A stretch of DNA of 64,000 nt from Tethya wilhelma (lineage: Eukaryota; Porifera; Demospongiae; Tethyida; Tethyidae). Shown one piece after another: positions 54,409 through 64,000 of this stretch (the stretch's first letter is position 1; every line of letters starts with the position of its first letter). The stretch spans positions 20,360,369-20,424,368 of the forward strand of contig CAXIPT010000002.1 in NCBI GenBank assembly GCA_964030475.1. Direction: 5' to 3'. Below the pieces are notes generated by a model. The model did not search any database and was not told the DNA's origin. It saw only the letters and a program-made list of their open reading frames with translations. Both the position numbers and the translations under genes were made by a program.

Positions 54409-56978
54409 ATGTCTGTAGCCGGGTCATTTGCAGCTGTTCTACATCAACTGTCCCAAATACATGAGCTGGAAATTAATGGTGAGTTTATATTGAGTAAATA
54501 AGTCAATGACTGTGCATATAACTTACTATCATAGCATGAACACCTGTCTGTGGTACTTATGAATTCATTCCAACTCATATTTTTTGAAGATCTGAAGCAG
54601 AGGTTAACTCAACAACTACAAGAGAATGAGGAGCAAAAGAAAGAGATCCAATATCTTCGACAATGCAATCAACGGTAGGTGCAAAATGTATCATTAAATC
54701 TTATATGAGACATCAATTTAATGGCCAGGAAATCATTATGTGTGTGTGTGTTTTCACCCTTCCAGGTTACAGCAAGCTGTTACTAGTGCCAAGAAGAAAA
54801 TCAAACAGTACAAAATCACAGATCACGAGAACACAAGTAGGACACCTTATGATTAGGATCTATCACTCTATTGCTTGACACATGCACACACACCTGTTAG
54901 GTGATGAAACACTCCCAGAAGGTTGTCTTGAGTCACCAGCTCTCCAACAGGCAGCTCACAGGGAGGACCTTGGTTGTACTAGACTGAGAGGCACACCTCT
55001 GATTGGAGGAGATCACAACAAGACTTGCATGGCCCTCTTTGAGTCCCCCTCTGTGGATCACCCTCCCTCTGTTAGCCAGGAGGAGCCAGCCAGACACGAG
55101 GCAACAAGTGAAATTGCAAAAGATCATTCTGGAAAGAATCCTCCAAGGAGTTCACTGGAGAGTGTGGAAACCACTGCAGAGACTGGTGATGATGATGTGG
55201 TCATTATTGGCGATGATAATGAAGGGGTAAGGGGGTGTCACACTCACCAGTCTGATGGACAGGAGGGGGAGACTTTACACTCTGAAGGGATGACATCATC
55301 TGAGTCAGAGGAACTCTCCAGCGAGGGCAGTGGTGATGGTGACGACCATCCTAATACTCCTGTACACCTGATCTACTCTCACGGACGAGAGCACGGTAGT
55401 CCCCTCGCTGACAAATCCCTCCCTACTCCCAACAGACCACATCGTTCAATCAACACGGGGCGATCGCTAGTCCGACGTGAAGTGCAAGGAAAGGTTCGCT
55501 ACAAGGAAGTGTCCGAGAAAGAGAGCCTCTCAATGACAAGATCTGGTTTGGTTCAAGATGGTGGAGCTAGTGGTGGTACAGCATCTTCCTCGATGATGAT
55601 GACCCAGAGTGAGCCAGTAGACAGCGACTGTGAGTCCAACTCCTCCTCTCCCTCTCTCCTCAACACCAGCTCCCAATGGAGGGCGTGTCCTCAATCATCG
55701 GAGCACCTGCACACTGACAATCGTGAAGCTGCCATGACTTGCAGCTTGTTTCCTGGTACACCTCTCCCACCATCTGGTTCCACCTCTGGCGGTGGTCTGG
55801 CAGCCACCACACCAACAGCCACTAGTACAGGACAAGTGATACCATCTTCAGACTCACAACTCTTGCTGGACATTTCTCAGAGTATACCATTTTCACCAGA
55901 GTTGAAAGATCCCTTCTTCAAGGCAATGGCTGCTCGAGTAGTAGCCCATAGTGGGGAGGATTTGTGCATAATGGAGACAAGTGCAAGTCCAGAGATTGGG
56001 AAAGGAAAGCGTCTGTCAACTAAGCAACTCACTCTGGCAAAGAGAAGGTCTCCTAATCCTAGAGTAGTGATACGTGAAGAGGACAGGAGAGGGACAGCAG
56101 CTTTGTCGCAGGATGATAGACTGGCTCAAGATTTACCACAAAGGAACGTTGTTCTTGCCACTCCTGGAGTGAAGTCAGTGGATCACATGACTAATGGATG
56201 GATGCAGCCACCAGTGGTACAGCATCCTTCAGACACCAAGACTCGTGCTCGGACAAGACCCATCCACCATTCCTCCCCCACCTCCTCTCAGGAAGACAGT
56301 GAAGAGGTTGTTCCAAAGAAGAAAATTCATCTAGCAGACAACACAGAGAGGCAGGATGATGGGAGTGGAGGGAGAGAGAAGACCTCATTGCAACAGAGAT
56401 TAGAGCAACAGACACACACTGACAATGATGTGACACGACTGATGACTGGGCCAGATGATGTCAGCACACCATCCCTGCCTGCATCTCTAAACACAAGCCA
56501 CCAGGTCACCACTGCACACCATGCTGATCACAAGTAAGTATTAATGTACATTGTACAGTGGATTCAACAATAACAACAACAACAATAACAATAATTCAAC
56601 AATCATTTTATTGTTACTTTTGTTTTCAGTTCGGCTCTCAAGTTTGCCCAAAAAGCTGGTCTTCCTGTGAATTACAAATTTTCAACTGTCGTACGAAAGA
56701 GAGCTGACAGAGATAAGCTAGATGGGAAGGCTTGCCCTGATTGCCAGGCTGTAAGTCATGAAGTAGAGTTATCTCTTACCATTTTTATTATAATTATTAT
56801 ATCACACTAAACATGGCTGCAGTGGTACAGGGACAGAGATGGGGTCTATGGTAACCAGAGGGAGCACCTGAAGCACACCTGTCGGCACAAACACCTCCAC
56901 CTTCCTCCAGACACCGACCCCAGGCTCTGGGACATCAGCTTCCCCAACACTGATGAGTGTGAAGAACTCATGAGATAG
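54409..56978 (+). CDS. RBBP8: RBBP8 / CtIP / Sae2 orthologue
   Basis: Exons 54409-54478, 54590-54674, 54766-54836, 54901-56533, 56630-56750 and 56823-56978 join in phase to 711 residues (human 897). The N-terminus is a coiled coil for tetramerisation (QLSQIHELEINDLKQRLTQQ). The centre is long, acidic and Ser/Thr-rich, with many SP/TP and SQ/TQ sites, presumably CDK and ATM targets. The C-terminal Sae2/CtIP domain is clear: KFSTVVRKRADRDKL, CPDCQAWY, HTCRHKHLHLPPDTDPRLWD, ISFPNTDECEE. It keeps the RHK...PP(D/N)T...W(D/E)..FP signature that stimulates MRE11 at DNA ends. CtIP starts resection for homologous recombination. The human protein continues for about 30 residues beyond this point; here the stop comes soon after the signature. 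Confidence 0.92.
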
Positions 56979-57249
56979 CACAATGTCATGCATATAATAT
57001 TATATACATACACACACATCCACTATAACATGGTAGTAACACCTATAACAACTCATAAATAAATTATTCATAAATTAACTGTGTGGTAATTTGGTTAAAT
57101 TAATATTAATTGTTTCTGGTGATCACTGCTACACTCCTAGCTGACCTAGCTAATTGTAAATAACTACAACTCAATAAATAACATCTATCAATAATAATTA
57201 ATTATATTGTGTATAATGTTCACCCTGTAATTTTAAGACCTAGCTAAAG

Positions 57250-58799
57250 TCATACACGATCATCTTCAATCTGCTCTTGAGCAAAGTTGATGAATACCTG
57301 AGAGGCCGAGAGCAGAGGAAGAGCAGAGTACATCACACATGTATATTATACAGCATTAATATCAGTGCAATTGGTATGTGTACACAGACTACAAACGCAC
57401 ACACACACACACACACACCTGATCCAAGGTGGTCTGGCTGACAGAATAGTCCACAATGCCCAGTCTCTCCTTGTTGCTCTCCAGCTGTCTAAACACTGAT
57501 GACCAGCTGATGCCAGCACTGGGCAACTGGTAGGTTACAGCTCCCTGCAGTGTAGATTGTGACAACACTCCAATTAACACCTTATATTGAATTGAGTCAC
57601 TCAATATGAACACTCTTGATATTATATGAAGTAGCTACTGCTATAAATGTGACACAGCACTAGAATCACCAACTATAGTACTCAAGTGGCTATTAATGTG
57701 TGGAGGGTGTGTATCAATCACCTGATGTTCCTCCCGGAGCACTGCCCCAGGAAAAGCCTCTCGTACAAAGATGTGTAACGAGGTGGTATCATAGGGGTTG
57801 AAGGCATCAGTTGAAGGTCCCCCTGAGAGGGCAACGGAGGAAGACGTGGGTTCAGCAGTCAAAGGCTCTGCAGTAGGACTGGAGAAATAATATGGACATT
57901 AGCTAACATTGATAACTACAATAACTTGGAGCACACAAACAGTGGAGGAAAAAGTGACACAAAACAATTAATATTTGTTCAATCTTCATCATCTTTCTTA
58001 CTTGGCAACGACTTGCACTCCACTCGACTCCACGTCAGAGCTGGGTGGGAGGGAGCGTTCCCTGGTGCTACCAAGACGACGGAAGGACCTCCTCTTAGAG
58101 GGAGCACGTTCAAACACAGGGGGCGGGGCCAGCTTCACTTTAGCTTGGAGAGTGAACCCAGCACCATACCTAATGAGTGTGTGCACATGTGTGTGTACGT
58201 GTATGACATGGTGTATATGGATGCATGCTTTTCCAGCACTTTTTCTCCACTTACTTGTTCTTGAGATGTTGTATGCTCCCAAGACACTTGAATGTTCCAT
58301 TGACCATGATGGCAATCCTGGTACACAGAGCCTCACACTCCTCCATACTGCAAGGGACACACTAGATTGACATGGTACTGTGTGCACTGGACTTTACATA
58401 GAGTATTAATGCACAAACCAGCTATAACATAATTATAGCTTGCGTGGCCAATACTACATACTGTACTGCATTTGCAGCTGCGGTGTACTTGTACTGCTTG
58501 CTTACTGTGATTCATAGCCTCGTAAACCAGGCTCTCCCCACTATGCTTATTGCTAAGCACGGGAAGGTCATAGTGGGGAGGCAATTATTTCCATGGTGAT
58601 TGTTTTTTTATGCAGTGTTTCACAGCAGACGTGAAGTTTTCTAGAGGTCGGAGTTTATTTGAATCATTCCTGATTGACAACGGATTTAAGCTACTTCACA
58701 GAAGGTATTAGTCAGCCATCCAGACCTGATGAGTGATAATACTAATCTCTTTCATTAACCCTTGGTGCGCATGCGCAGCAGGGGTTATGGTAGTCGTTT

Positions 58800-58857
<58 letters not shown>

Positions 58858-61800
58858 CCAACTATATCTCAAGAACGGCAGCTCCAGTCTTCAAAAGCGG
58901 CATACCAAGGTAAAATAATCGAGATTATCTAAAAAAATTACACAAAGAATTTAACAAAAGCCTGTAGTTCCTGAGATATGAAGCTTTTCAGCCTCTTTGA
59001 GCGCTAAGCTTCGAGGCCACACCCATAATTTTGGGGGACGAGCCTGAGCGAGCTTCATAGCATAGACAGTAGAAGCTTAGCTACTGATATGAATTACATG
59101 AAATGGCCTGAGGTCCTTTTACAAAGCAACAAAAGCCTATAGTTTCTGAAATCTGAGGCTTTTCAGCCTATCTGAGCTAAGCTTCGAGGCCACACCCATT
59201 CATCCTGTTAAAATTTTGGGGCAAGCATGAGGGGCGAGCCTGAGCGAGTCCCATAGCATAGCTGCAGACCTGCTTATTGATACACACTCATCCAACTACA
59301 TTATACAGACATAATTATACTGAATCTTATAAGCGTTTTGATGGTATTTGATAGTTTATTGTGTAGTCTAATATTATATTGCCTATGTACGCACCAAGGG
59401 TTATGCACCTTGGTGCCTTCATTAGGATTGGCAGTGATCTTCTTTCTTTCTACTTCAAAACTCAATCTTTGTTCCTTTAAAAAATGGTTGTTTTCTCCAA
59501 ATCACAGGTGACAATACAAAGTGTATAAGGATCCCTATATACTCACATTAGCTAACTAAAGTCCATCAGGTTTGAGAGGTGAGGATCAAGAGTAAGGATA
59601 TTACTGTTGGCATGTACTGTAGCAGTCACCTCCCATTACAATAAGGTAAAGATCACCTCACTAACATCCATGTCACTCACACTCTAGGTGGAACAGCTCT
59701 AACCAACACTTAGCTAGCTATCCCTCTCTTGGCTACATCACTGTACACTATGATGGGGCTTGTGTCAGACTATATTGAGCAACTTGAAATAATCTAATAT
59801 TATTCATTTGTCCTTTGGCTGTGAGGCTAATTAAGAATGCCATCAGTTGGCTGGAGCTGGGCTCACACCCTGTGTACACCACTCTAGCTCATTAGCTATA
59901 AAATGGACAAACACAAACAAAACAATATATAAAAACTCAAGAGTGCAGCTAGATGTATAAAAGAGCAACTCTTTGTCATTCTAAGGAAGTTGATCGGAAG
60001 CTAAAACACTTGAGAACAAAGTTTGCGCAGTTGTTGAGAAGAAGCCATCTCCATTCCAAAACTACCTACATTCCCTGATACCACCACCACCATCACTGCC
60101 ACCATGAGACTTCAAACACTGCTCACACTAGCACTGATAGCAGGCCTGCTACTAATGCTGCTACCAAACTCGGCCGAAGGAAGACACAAGTCAAAGTCCA
60201 AGAAGTCTAAGAAGAGCAAGTCAAGCAAGTACACCACGCCAACATGCCCCCCGGTGGAGGAGGGAGGGGATGACGTCGACACTGCCACTCTGCTGGAAAT
60301 CATCGAAGACTTTTTGATTCTCTTTCGAGAATCACTCTTAAGTTTTGCAGACATTGCAGCAGAGTGCACAGGATCAGGCTGTGAAGCTAGGGGAGACTGT
60401 TTCACTTGTATATTTGTGGACAACTTCCCTGATATACCAGACTTTTTAGCAGCCATCCTAGGAGGGCTTTAGAGCACACGAGCTAGGACCTCTGTTGTCA
60501 GTTGCGTTTCATTGTCTGAGTGCTTACTGTATGTGTTATAAATTTTTAAGTTGTACAGTCACTATTATGGAAATTTTAACCCATTATAATTTTGAAAGTA
60601 ACTATTGTGATTTTATGTGCAGAGAGAGAAATTATTAGTACTGTCATATTAGGTCTTTTATTAAAGTTACATCATTCTTCCATGTGTGACACGAAGCATT
60701 GTCATTATAGTGTAATGGCTTGAGATATAAAAGACCAAACTCAGCTAGTCAGTAAGCTAGAGAGTTTACACATGCAAGCAAAAGAGAATACGAAATACTA
60801 CATAGTCTGCATACATGCGGATCTCAGGTGTATGTGCAGTGGTTGAGTCATTGACCCCCCCTGGCCTACTTGGCCTATGGGATGTAGCCACTCCCATTTC
60901 TCTCTCGGCTCACTACTGGCCTGTCCGCCAAGAGTCCTAATCACTCCAGAGACACAACTGACAGAGAGCATACGACTCACGCCAGCACACATCTAGAGCC
61001 AGCACACATCTAGAGCCATTCAAGGCAATCTGCACAGAGACCTATACTAGCACACGTCACACTACACTGATGATTGAATAGAATGTGGCAAGTTGGCTGT
61101 GATTCCCCAGCTAGGAATGCACTAACAACTACAGTTGGTGTATCTCAGTCTAGCGCAGAAGCACATTACCATAATTGAACTAAGATAAAGGAACCTCCCC
61201 TTCTGTTACCCATTCAAAAGGTGCCCACCAGATCTAATCAGTATAATTTATGACCTATTGTATTTCAAAGAATTCCCGATTTTCAAAAATGGTAGTTTTG
61301 ATACCAAACAGAGATCAGGTACACAGACACATTCAGCGTTGATCTTGGCAGTGATGTTCCTCCACCCTCACCACGGCCCAGCTTTCATCTATTATCAAAC
61401 TTATTCAAAAAAATTATACTAATCTTTCCTACGCAAAGTCACTCCATTTTCATCACGGCACACCTCAACGAAAAATTCATTTTTAACTTCAAGATGAGGA
61501 GTTTTGTATAAAAGCAAACACCAAAGCAGATCTTTCAAAGCACCACCAGCAAGAACACAGACGGAGAACAAGATTAGTTTCTAGAGGAGCAACAAAAGAT
61601 ACTCTAAACGTTGGACAATATCTATCAACACAACCATGACAGGCAGGAGGGTCTTGATGCTGACTGTAGTGCTGGCAGTGATGGCCATGCAGTTCTCAGG
61701 GAGCTTTGGAAGGAAGTCAAAGTCATCTAAAAGTAGCAGTGCTTCTGAAGAAGAGCCATCATTGGAAGAGCAGTTGGAGAACCTTCTAGAAGTGGTGCTG

Positions 61801-63535
61801 GGATACCTCACTGAGGTGGTGGCCACTGTCCTTGGCTGTGTTGACTCTGGGGAGTGTGATCTCTCAGGAGGAGGAGCAGGCAACTCCTCTTGTGTGGACT
61901 GTTTCCTGGGCAATGTGCCGCCAATCCCAACGCTAGGAGGAGCAACTACTACCGCTGCACCCTGACTGAACCCAAGATCACGACATTTGGACCTTGGAAC
62001 ATTGAAATAATTAAATAACTTTGTCATTTAGTGGTTCAGGAACTAAACATTAATACATAGCACCCCCTTGGAAATGTGATTACACAATGCTGTAAGATCA
62101 CAATGCTTACAAATTGCTTTTTAAGATTCTTTCATTAAAATTAAATCATGAATACCTCCCAATCACAATGACGTAAAGCTAGTTAGCCCCAGGGTAGCCT
62201 CGCCCCTAGACTCCCTCTCCCCAAGTGCACAGGCACACAGAGCATGCATAAATTACTACAAACAGAGGGCTAGGGGGAGTCCTCATAATTATTACTATTA
62301 CATGAGAGTGTGGCGCTCATGAGGCAGTTACACAGGTCATGCACTGTCAGTGGTGAAATTGGATATATAATATTATTATAGATTCCCACGTGGCATGCAC
62401 TGATATCAAAGGTAGAAGCACTTGATGAGTCATTTATAAGTTTGAATATGAAAGTGACAAACTGTTAACTAATGATGCTGTGATGTGATTGACAATAATT
62501 ACAGGAATTAGTTGATAATAAAAAATTCATTTAAAAAAAATCCAGTCTCTCTCTCTCTCTCAAATTGGCAGCATCAGGTCTGGTATGAGTGGGAAGGCCA
62601 GGGACCAACACGCTATGCATCCAGGTACATCCAGAAACATAGGATCGCAAAACAGTTCTGAACACGTTTCTTGTGTTTCCAGCAATCCCTCTGTGAACTC
62701 CAGGAAGCCCACTTCAACAGCTTCTCTGATTGCATCAAAGTCCACCTCAGTCACATTAGCCTCAGGGCACTCCAAGGGTGGAGGAGAAGTGCTCTTGGTC
62801 GACTTTGTTGATTTTGTAGACTTTGTAGTTTTAGTAGTGTAGGATTTGGTGGTGTAGGACTTGGTGTAGCTCTTCCTTCTCTTTCTGGCGAGGCTGGGGG
62901 CGAGGAGCACCAGGAGGATCACCACGAGGAGAGAGAGATACAGGAGGAGGCGCCGAGACGACATCATCGATTTCAGACAGGTCTACTTCTCAGGATGTAT
63001 AAATATTTCAACCAAGTATAGCTATCTTTGATTATAGGTATACAGTGTCTGACTTGATTCAAACAAAATGTCTGATTCTTTGTCTAACATGATCTTATAT
63101 AGACACCCATGCTCTAAAGAAGGGCGGGGCCACCAACTCAGTACCCACCCCAGGGTGCATGCCAAGGTCACAAGCAGTGGTGTACTGATTGATGAGATTA
63201 TACCTACTGCCACCAGTGTCTTTGTTTGGATGTTGTTTGGAGTCTGGGGGGCAGAGAGCTATGCTAGGAGTCCAGGACAAACACCAAACCAAATGAATTG
63301 AATTAGGTCGGCAGCCAAGCAATGTAAATCAGCACATTCACACCCAATTTTCAGTGATGCAATTATGGACAAAAATCGAGAGAACATGCAAGCAACAGGA
63401 CTTGGTGAGTGTTTGACCATGTATACGAAAATTGGTTAATGTCCGCAGAGCCAACTTTTACATAATAAGATTACCAATCACTATACAGCTGTATCACACT
63501 GCAGACTAGACTTGTATGTCTCATTGAATGGAACA

Positions 63536-63582
<47 letters not shown>

Positions 63583-63823
63583 CGTACCTGTGCGATGTAA
63601 GAATGATGCTCCTTCCTTCTCTAGTGATGCCAGTCAAGACATCCCAGAGGTAGCGTCGTGTGGTGGGGTCCATACCAGTAGTGGGCTCATCCTGCAGACA
63701 ACCACAGCAGATAATAGCCACACCTTACGATATCAGTGTGACAGAGGTGAACTCACCAGGAGGACAATGGGAGGGTTCCCAACGAGTGCAATGGCAGTAC
63801 ACAGCTTCCTCTTGTTACCTCCG
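57250..63823 (-). CDS. ABCA-family transporter, C-terminal part (5' beyond the window)
   Basis: Minus-strand exons 63823-63757 ([24 protein letters not shown] signature), 63691-63588 (Walker B/D-loop [20 protein letters not shown]-loop LTSH), 58347-58258 ([20 protein letters not shown]), 58169-58002, 57878-57722, 57544-57419 ([31 protein letters not shown]) and 57297-57250 ([15 protein letters not shown], stop) join in phase. They are the end of the second nucleotide-binding domain and the C-terminal regulatory region of a full ABCA protein. The VFVNFA-type end is that of the ABCA1/2/4/7/12 group. These export or flip lipids at the plasma or lysosomal membrane. The linker exon at 58169-58002 is expanded ([19 protein letters not shown]). 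The 5.2 kb intron 63587-58348 carries three small genes and mobile elements. Upstream exons lie right of the window. Confidence 0.9.
58518..58582. repeat. family D element, truncated copy
   Basis: CCTCGTAAACCAGGCTCTCC followed by ATGCTTATTGCTAAGCAC, which is the complement of the middle of the 50071 copy. The right end is lost. Confidence 0.65.
58756..59403. mobile_element. family B element with terminal inverted repeats
   Basis: Begins TAACCCTTGGTGCGCA and ends TACGCACCAAGGGTTA, inverted repeats of about 16 bp with possible TA target sites, as in Tc1/mariner-type MITEs. Contains a (TG)n run (58805-58856). It has an internal direct duplication: AAAAGCCTGTAGTTCCTGAG near 58960 and its variant near 59131, each followed by GCTAAGCTTCGAGGCCACAC. 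No open frame of note. Confidence 0.82.
59556..59582. repeat. family A end fragment
   Basis: AACTAAAGTCCATCAGGTTT matches the terminal repeat of family A; the rest of the element is absent. Confidence 0.45.
59956..59963 (+). promoter_or_regulatory. TATA box of the 60104 gene
   Basis: TATAAAAG, 148 bp before the start codon. The same octamer precedes the gene at 61636. Confidence 0.65.
60104..60472 (+). CDS. small secreted protein, Lys/Ser-rich linker and CX4C...CX2C module (member 1)
   Basis: A single exon codes for 122 residues. The Kozak context GCCACCATGA supports this start. Signal peptide [20 protein letters not shown], then a strongly basic Lys/Ser tract ([16 protein letters not shown]) and a short TPTCPP. 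A predicted amphipathic helix follows ([19 protein letters not shown]), leading into CTGSGC, CFTC and the tail FPDIPDF. There is no membrane helix after the signal. Members at 61636 and 62560 share this order of parts: signal, K/S/T-rich tract, acidic helix, CX4-5C, CX2C, P-x-I-P. The similarity is in layout and motif more than identity. Function unknown. It lies inside the ABCA intron on the opposite strand with its own TATA box. No known family is recognised. Confidence 0.85.
   Translation: MRLQTLLTLALIAGLLLMLLPNSAEGRHKSKSKKSKKSKSSKYTTPTCPPVEEGGDDVDTATLLEIIEDFLILFRESLLSFADIAAECTGSGCEARGDCFTCIFVDNFPDIPDFLAAILGGL
60726..60733 (+). promoter_or_regulatory. orphan TATA box
   Basis: TATAAAAG with no credible open frame after it. 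It lies 770 bp after the 59956 box and 781 bp before the 61507 box, so it may mark a decayed third tandem unit. Confidence 0.35.
61507..61514 (+). promoter_or_regulatory. TATA box of the 61636 gene
   Basis: TATAAAAG, 129 bp before the start codon. Confidence 0.65.
61636..61965 (+). CDS. small secreted protein with CX5C...CX2C module (member 2)
   Basis: A single exon codes for 109 residues. Signal peptide [20 protein letters not shown], then a shorter Lys/Ser tract ([16 protein letters not shown]). A predicted acidic helix follows ([20 protein letters not shown]), then CVDSGEC, a Gly/Ser loop with an NSS site, CVDC and VPPIPTL. It ends in a Thr/Ala tail. Of the three members in the ABCA intron it has the longest loop between the Cys pairs (11 residues). 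Same strand and promoter type as the 60104 gene, so the two probably arose by tandem duplication and then diverged strongly. The function is unknown; four cysteines could make two disulfides in the secretory pathway. Confidence 0.82.
   Translation: MTGRRVLMLTVVLAVMAMQFSGSFGRKSKSSKSSSASEEEPSLEEQLENLLEVVLGYLTEVVATVLGCVDSGECDLSGGGAGNSSCVDCFLGNVPPIPTLGGATTTAAP
62560..62967 (-). CDS. small secreted protein with CX4C...CX2C module (member 3)
   Basis: A single exon codes for 135 residues from ATG 62967. Signal peptide [20 protein letters not shown], then RKRRKSY and a repetitive Lys/Thr/Ser/Tyr tract built from SYTTK and STKSTK units. A Pro patch and ECPEANVTE (glycosylation site) follow. The predicted helix is [20 protein letters not shown], then CSELFC, CIAC and [11 protein letters not shown]. 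It has the same layout as the 60104 and 61636 genes but lies on the other strand, the same strand as the host ABCA gene. A TATTTATA stretch at about 62997-63005 could be its TATA box. The low-complexity tract is the most regular of the three. Function unknown. Confidence 0.83.
   Translation of the reverse strand: MMSSRRLLLYLSLLVVILLVLLAPSLARKRRKSYTKSYTTKSYTTKTTKSTKSTKSTKSTSPPPLECPEANVTEVDFDAIREAVEVGFLEFTEGLLETQETCSELFCDPMFLDVPGCIACWSLAFPLIPDLMLPI
62968..63587. other. ABCA intron, 5' part
   Basis: Beyond the putative promoter of the 62560 gene I see no exon. (AC)n at 63539-63581 abuts the ABCA donor. Confidence 0.5.
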
Positions 63824-63907
63824 CTGGAAAGAAAATGGTAAGTGGACACATCACTTCATATCATCACAATGACCACACACAAATATCAATGTACACTTGT
63901 ACTGATG

Positions 63908-63910
<3 letters not shown>

Positions 63911-64000
<90 letters not shown>
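63911..64000. repeat. (AC)n microsatellite at window end
   Basis: At least 45 AC units running off the end of the window. Confidence 0.95.

Noticed and set aside
57975..58370. Plus-strand 131-codon frame across ABCA exons
   Set aside because: It is antisense to two exons that match the ABCA C-terminus.
60803..61010. Short frames after the orphan TATA box as a fourth clustered gene
   Set aside because: No signal peptide, Lys/Ser tract or Cys pairs.
63512..63841. Plus-strand 109-codon frame with a Sushi-like look
   Set aside because: It lies over the ABCA signature and Walker B exons on minus, which are unambiguous.
1..64000. tRNA, rRNA, CRISPR array, bacterial operon or phage features
   Set aside because: Nothing with tRNA folding pattern, rRNA conservation or regular spacer arrays was seen; the regular GT-AG introns show a eukaryotic nuclear region.

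Overview
The window is nuclear DNA from an animal. It is compact, with short GT-AG introns, many (TG)n/(AC)n microsatellites and small foldback elements. The genes are a mix of conserved animal housekeeping genes (CCHCR1, TMEM94, POLR3G-type RPC7, ARL6IP4, GLYCTK, WDR48, SRRT/ARS2, TMEM50, RBBP8/CtIP, an ABCA transporter) and lineage-specific membrane and adaptor proteins with Ig, adhesion-GPCR, CARD, Death and tyrosine-motif architectures. This suggests an early-branching metazoan, most likely a sponge; that is inference from architecture and compactness, since no species marker was identified.

Layout. 0.8-5.5 kb: a membrane scaffold with about 20 tyrosine motifs, then a CARD+Death adaptor. 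5.8-12.8 kb: CCHCR1 (minus), with an ITIM-like receptor nested in one intron on the plus strand. 13-20 kb: TMEM94, a small CxxC protein (minus), RPC7 and ARL6IP4. 20.5-25.4 kb: a damaged Ig-receptor gene (minus), cut off by a decayed copy of GLYCTK, then the 3' end of a plus-strand gene made of repeated micro-exons. 27-34.8 kb: an adhesion GPCR (minus) with Sushi exon remnants in an intron. 35-37.3 kb: GLYCTK (minus), head-to-head with WDR48 (plus). 41.2-42.9 kb: a segment that appears inverted, so that the last exon of SRRT and the last four exons of WDR48 lie on the wrong strands. 43-52.3 kb: SRRT (minus), with a secreted-protein gene in an intron, then TMEM50 and a GATA-finger gene. 52.3-57 kb: a LisH/WD40 gene head-to-head with RBBP8. 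57.2-63.8 kb: the end of an ABCA gene whose 5.2 kb intron holds three small secreted-protein genes.

Main points. (1) The WDR48/SRRT inversion restores both genes in exact splice phase when reversed, and its breakpoints are (AC)n/(TG)n runs. (2) WDR48 carries an extra Death domain between its WD40 and C-terminal regions. (3) Four small secreted proteins share signal peptide, low-complexity linker, amphipathic helix and CX4-5C...CX2C; three also share a P-x-I-P tail and sit together in the ABCA intron. I do not recognise this family. (4) Several genes encode tyrosine-motif signalling tails. Many genes are arranged as tight divergent pairs 0.1-0.35 kb apart.
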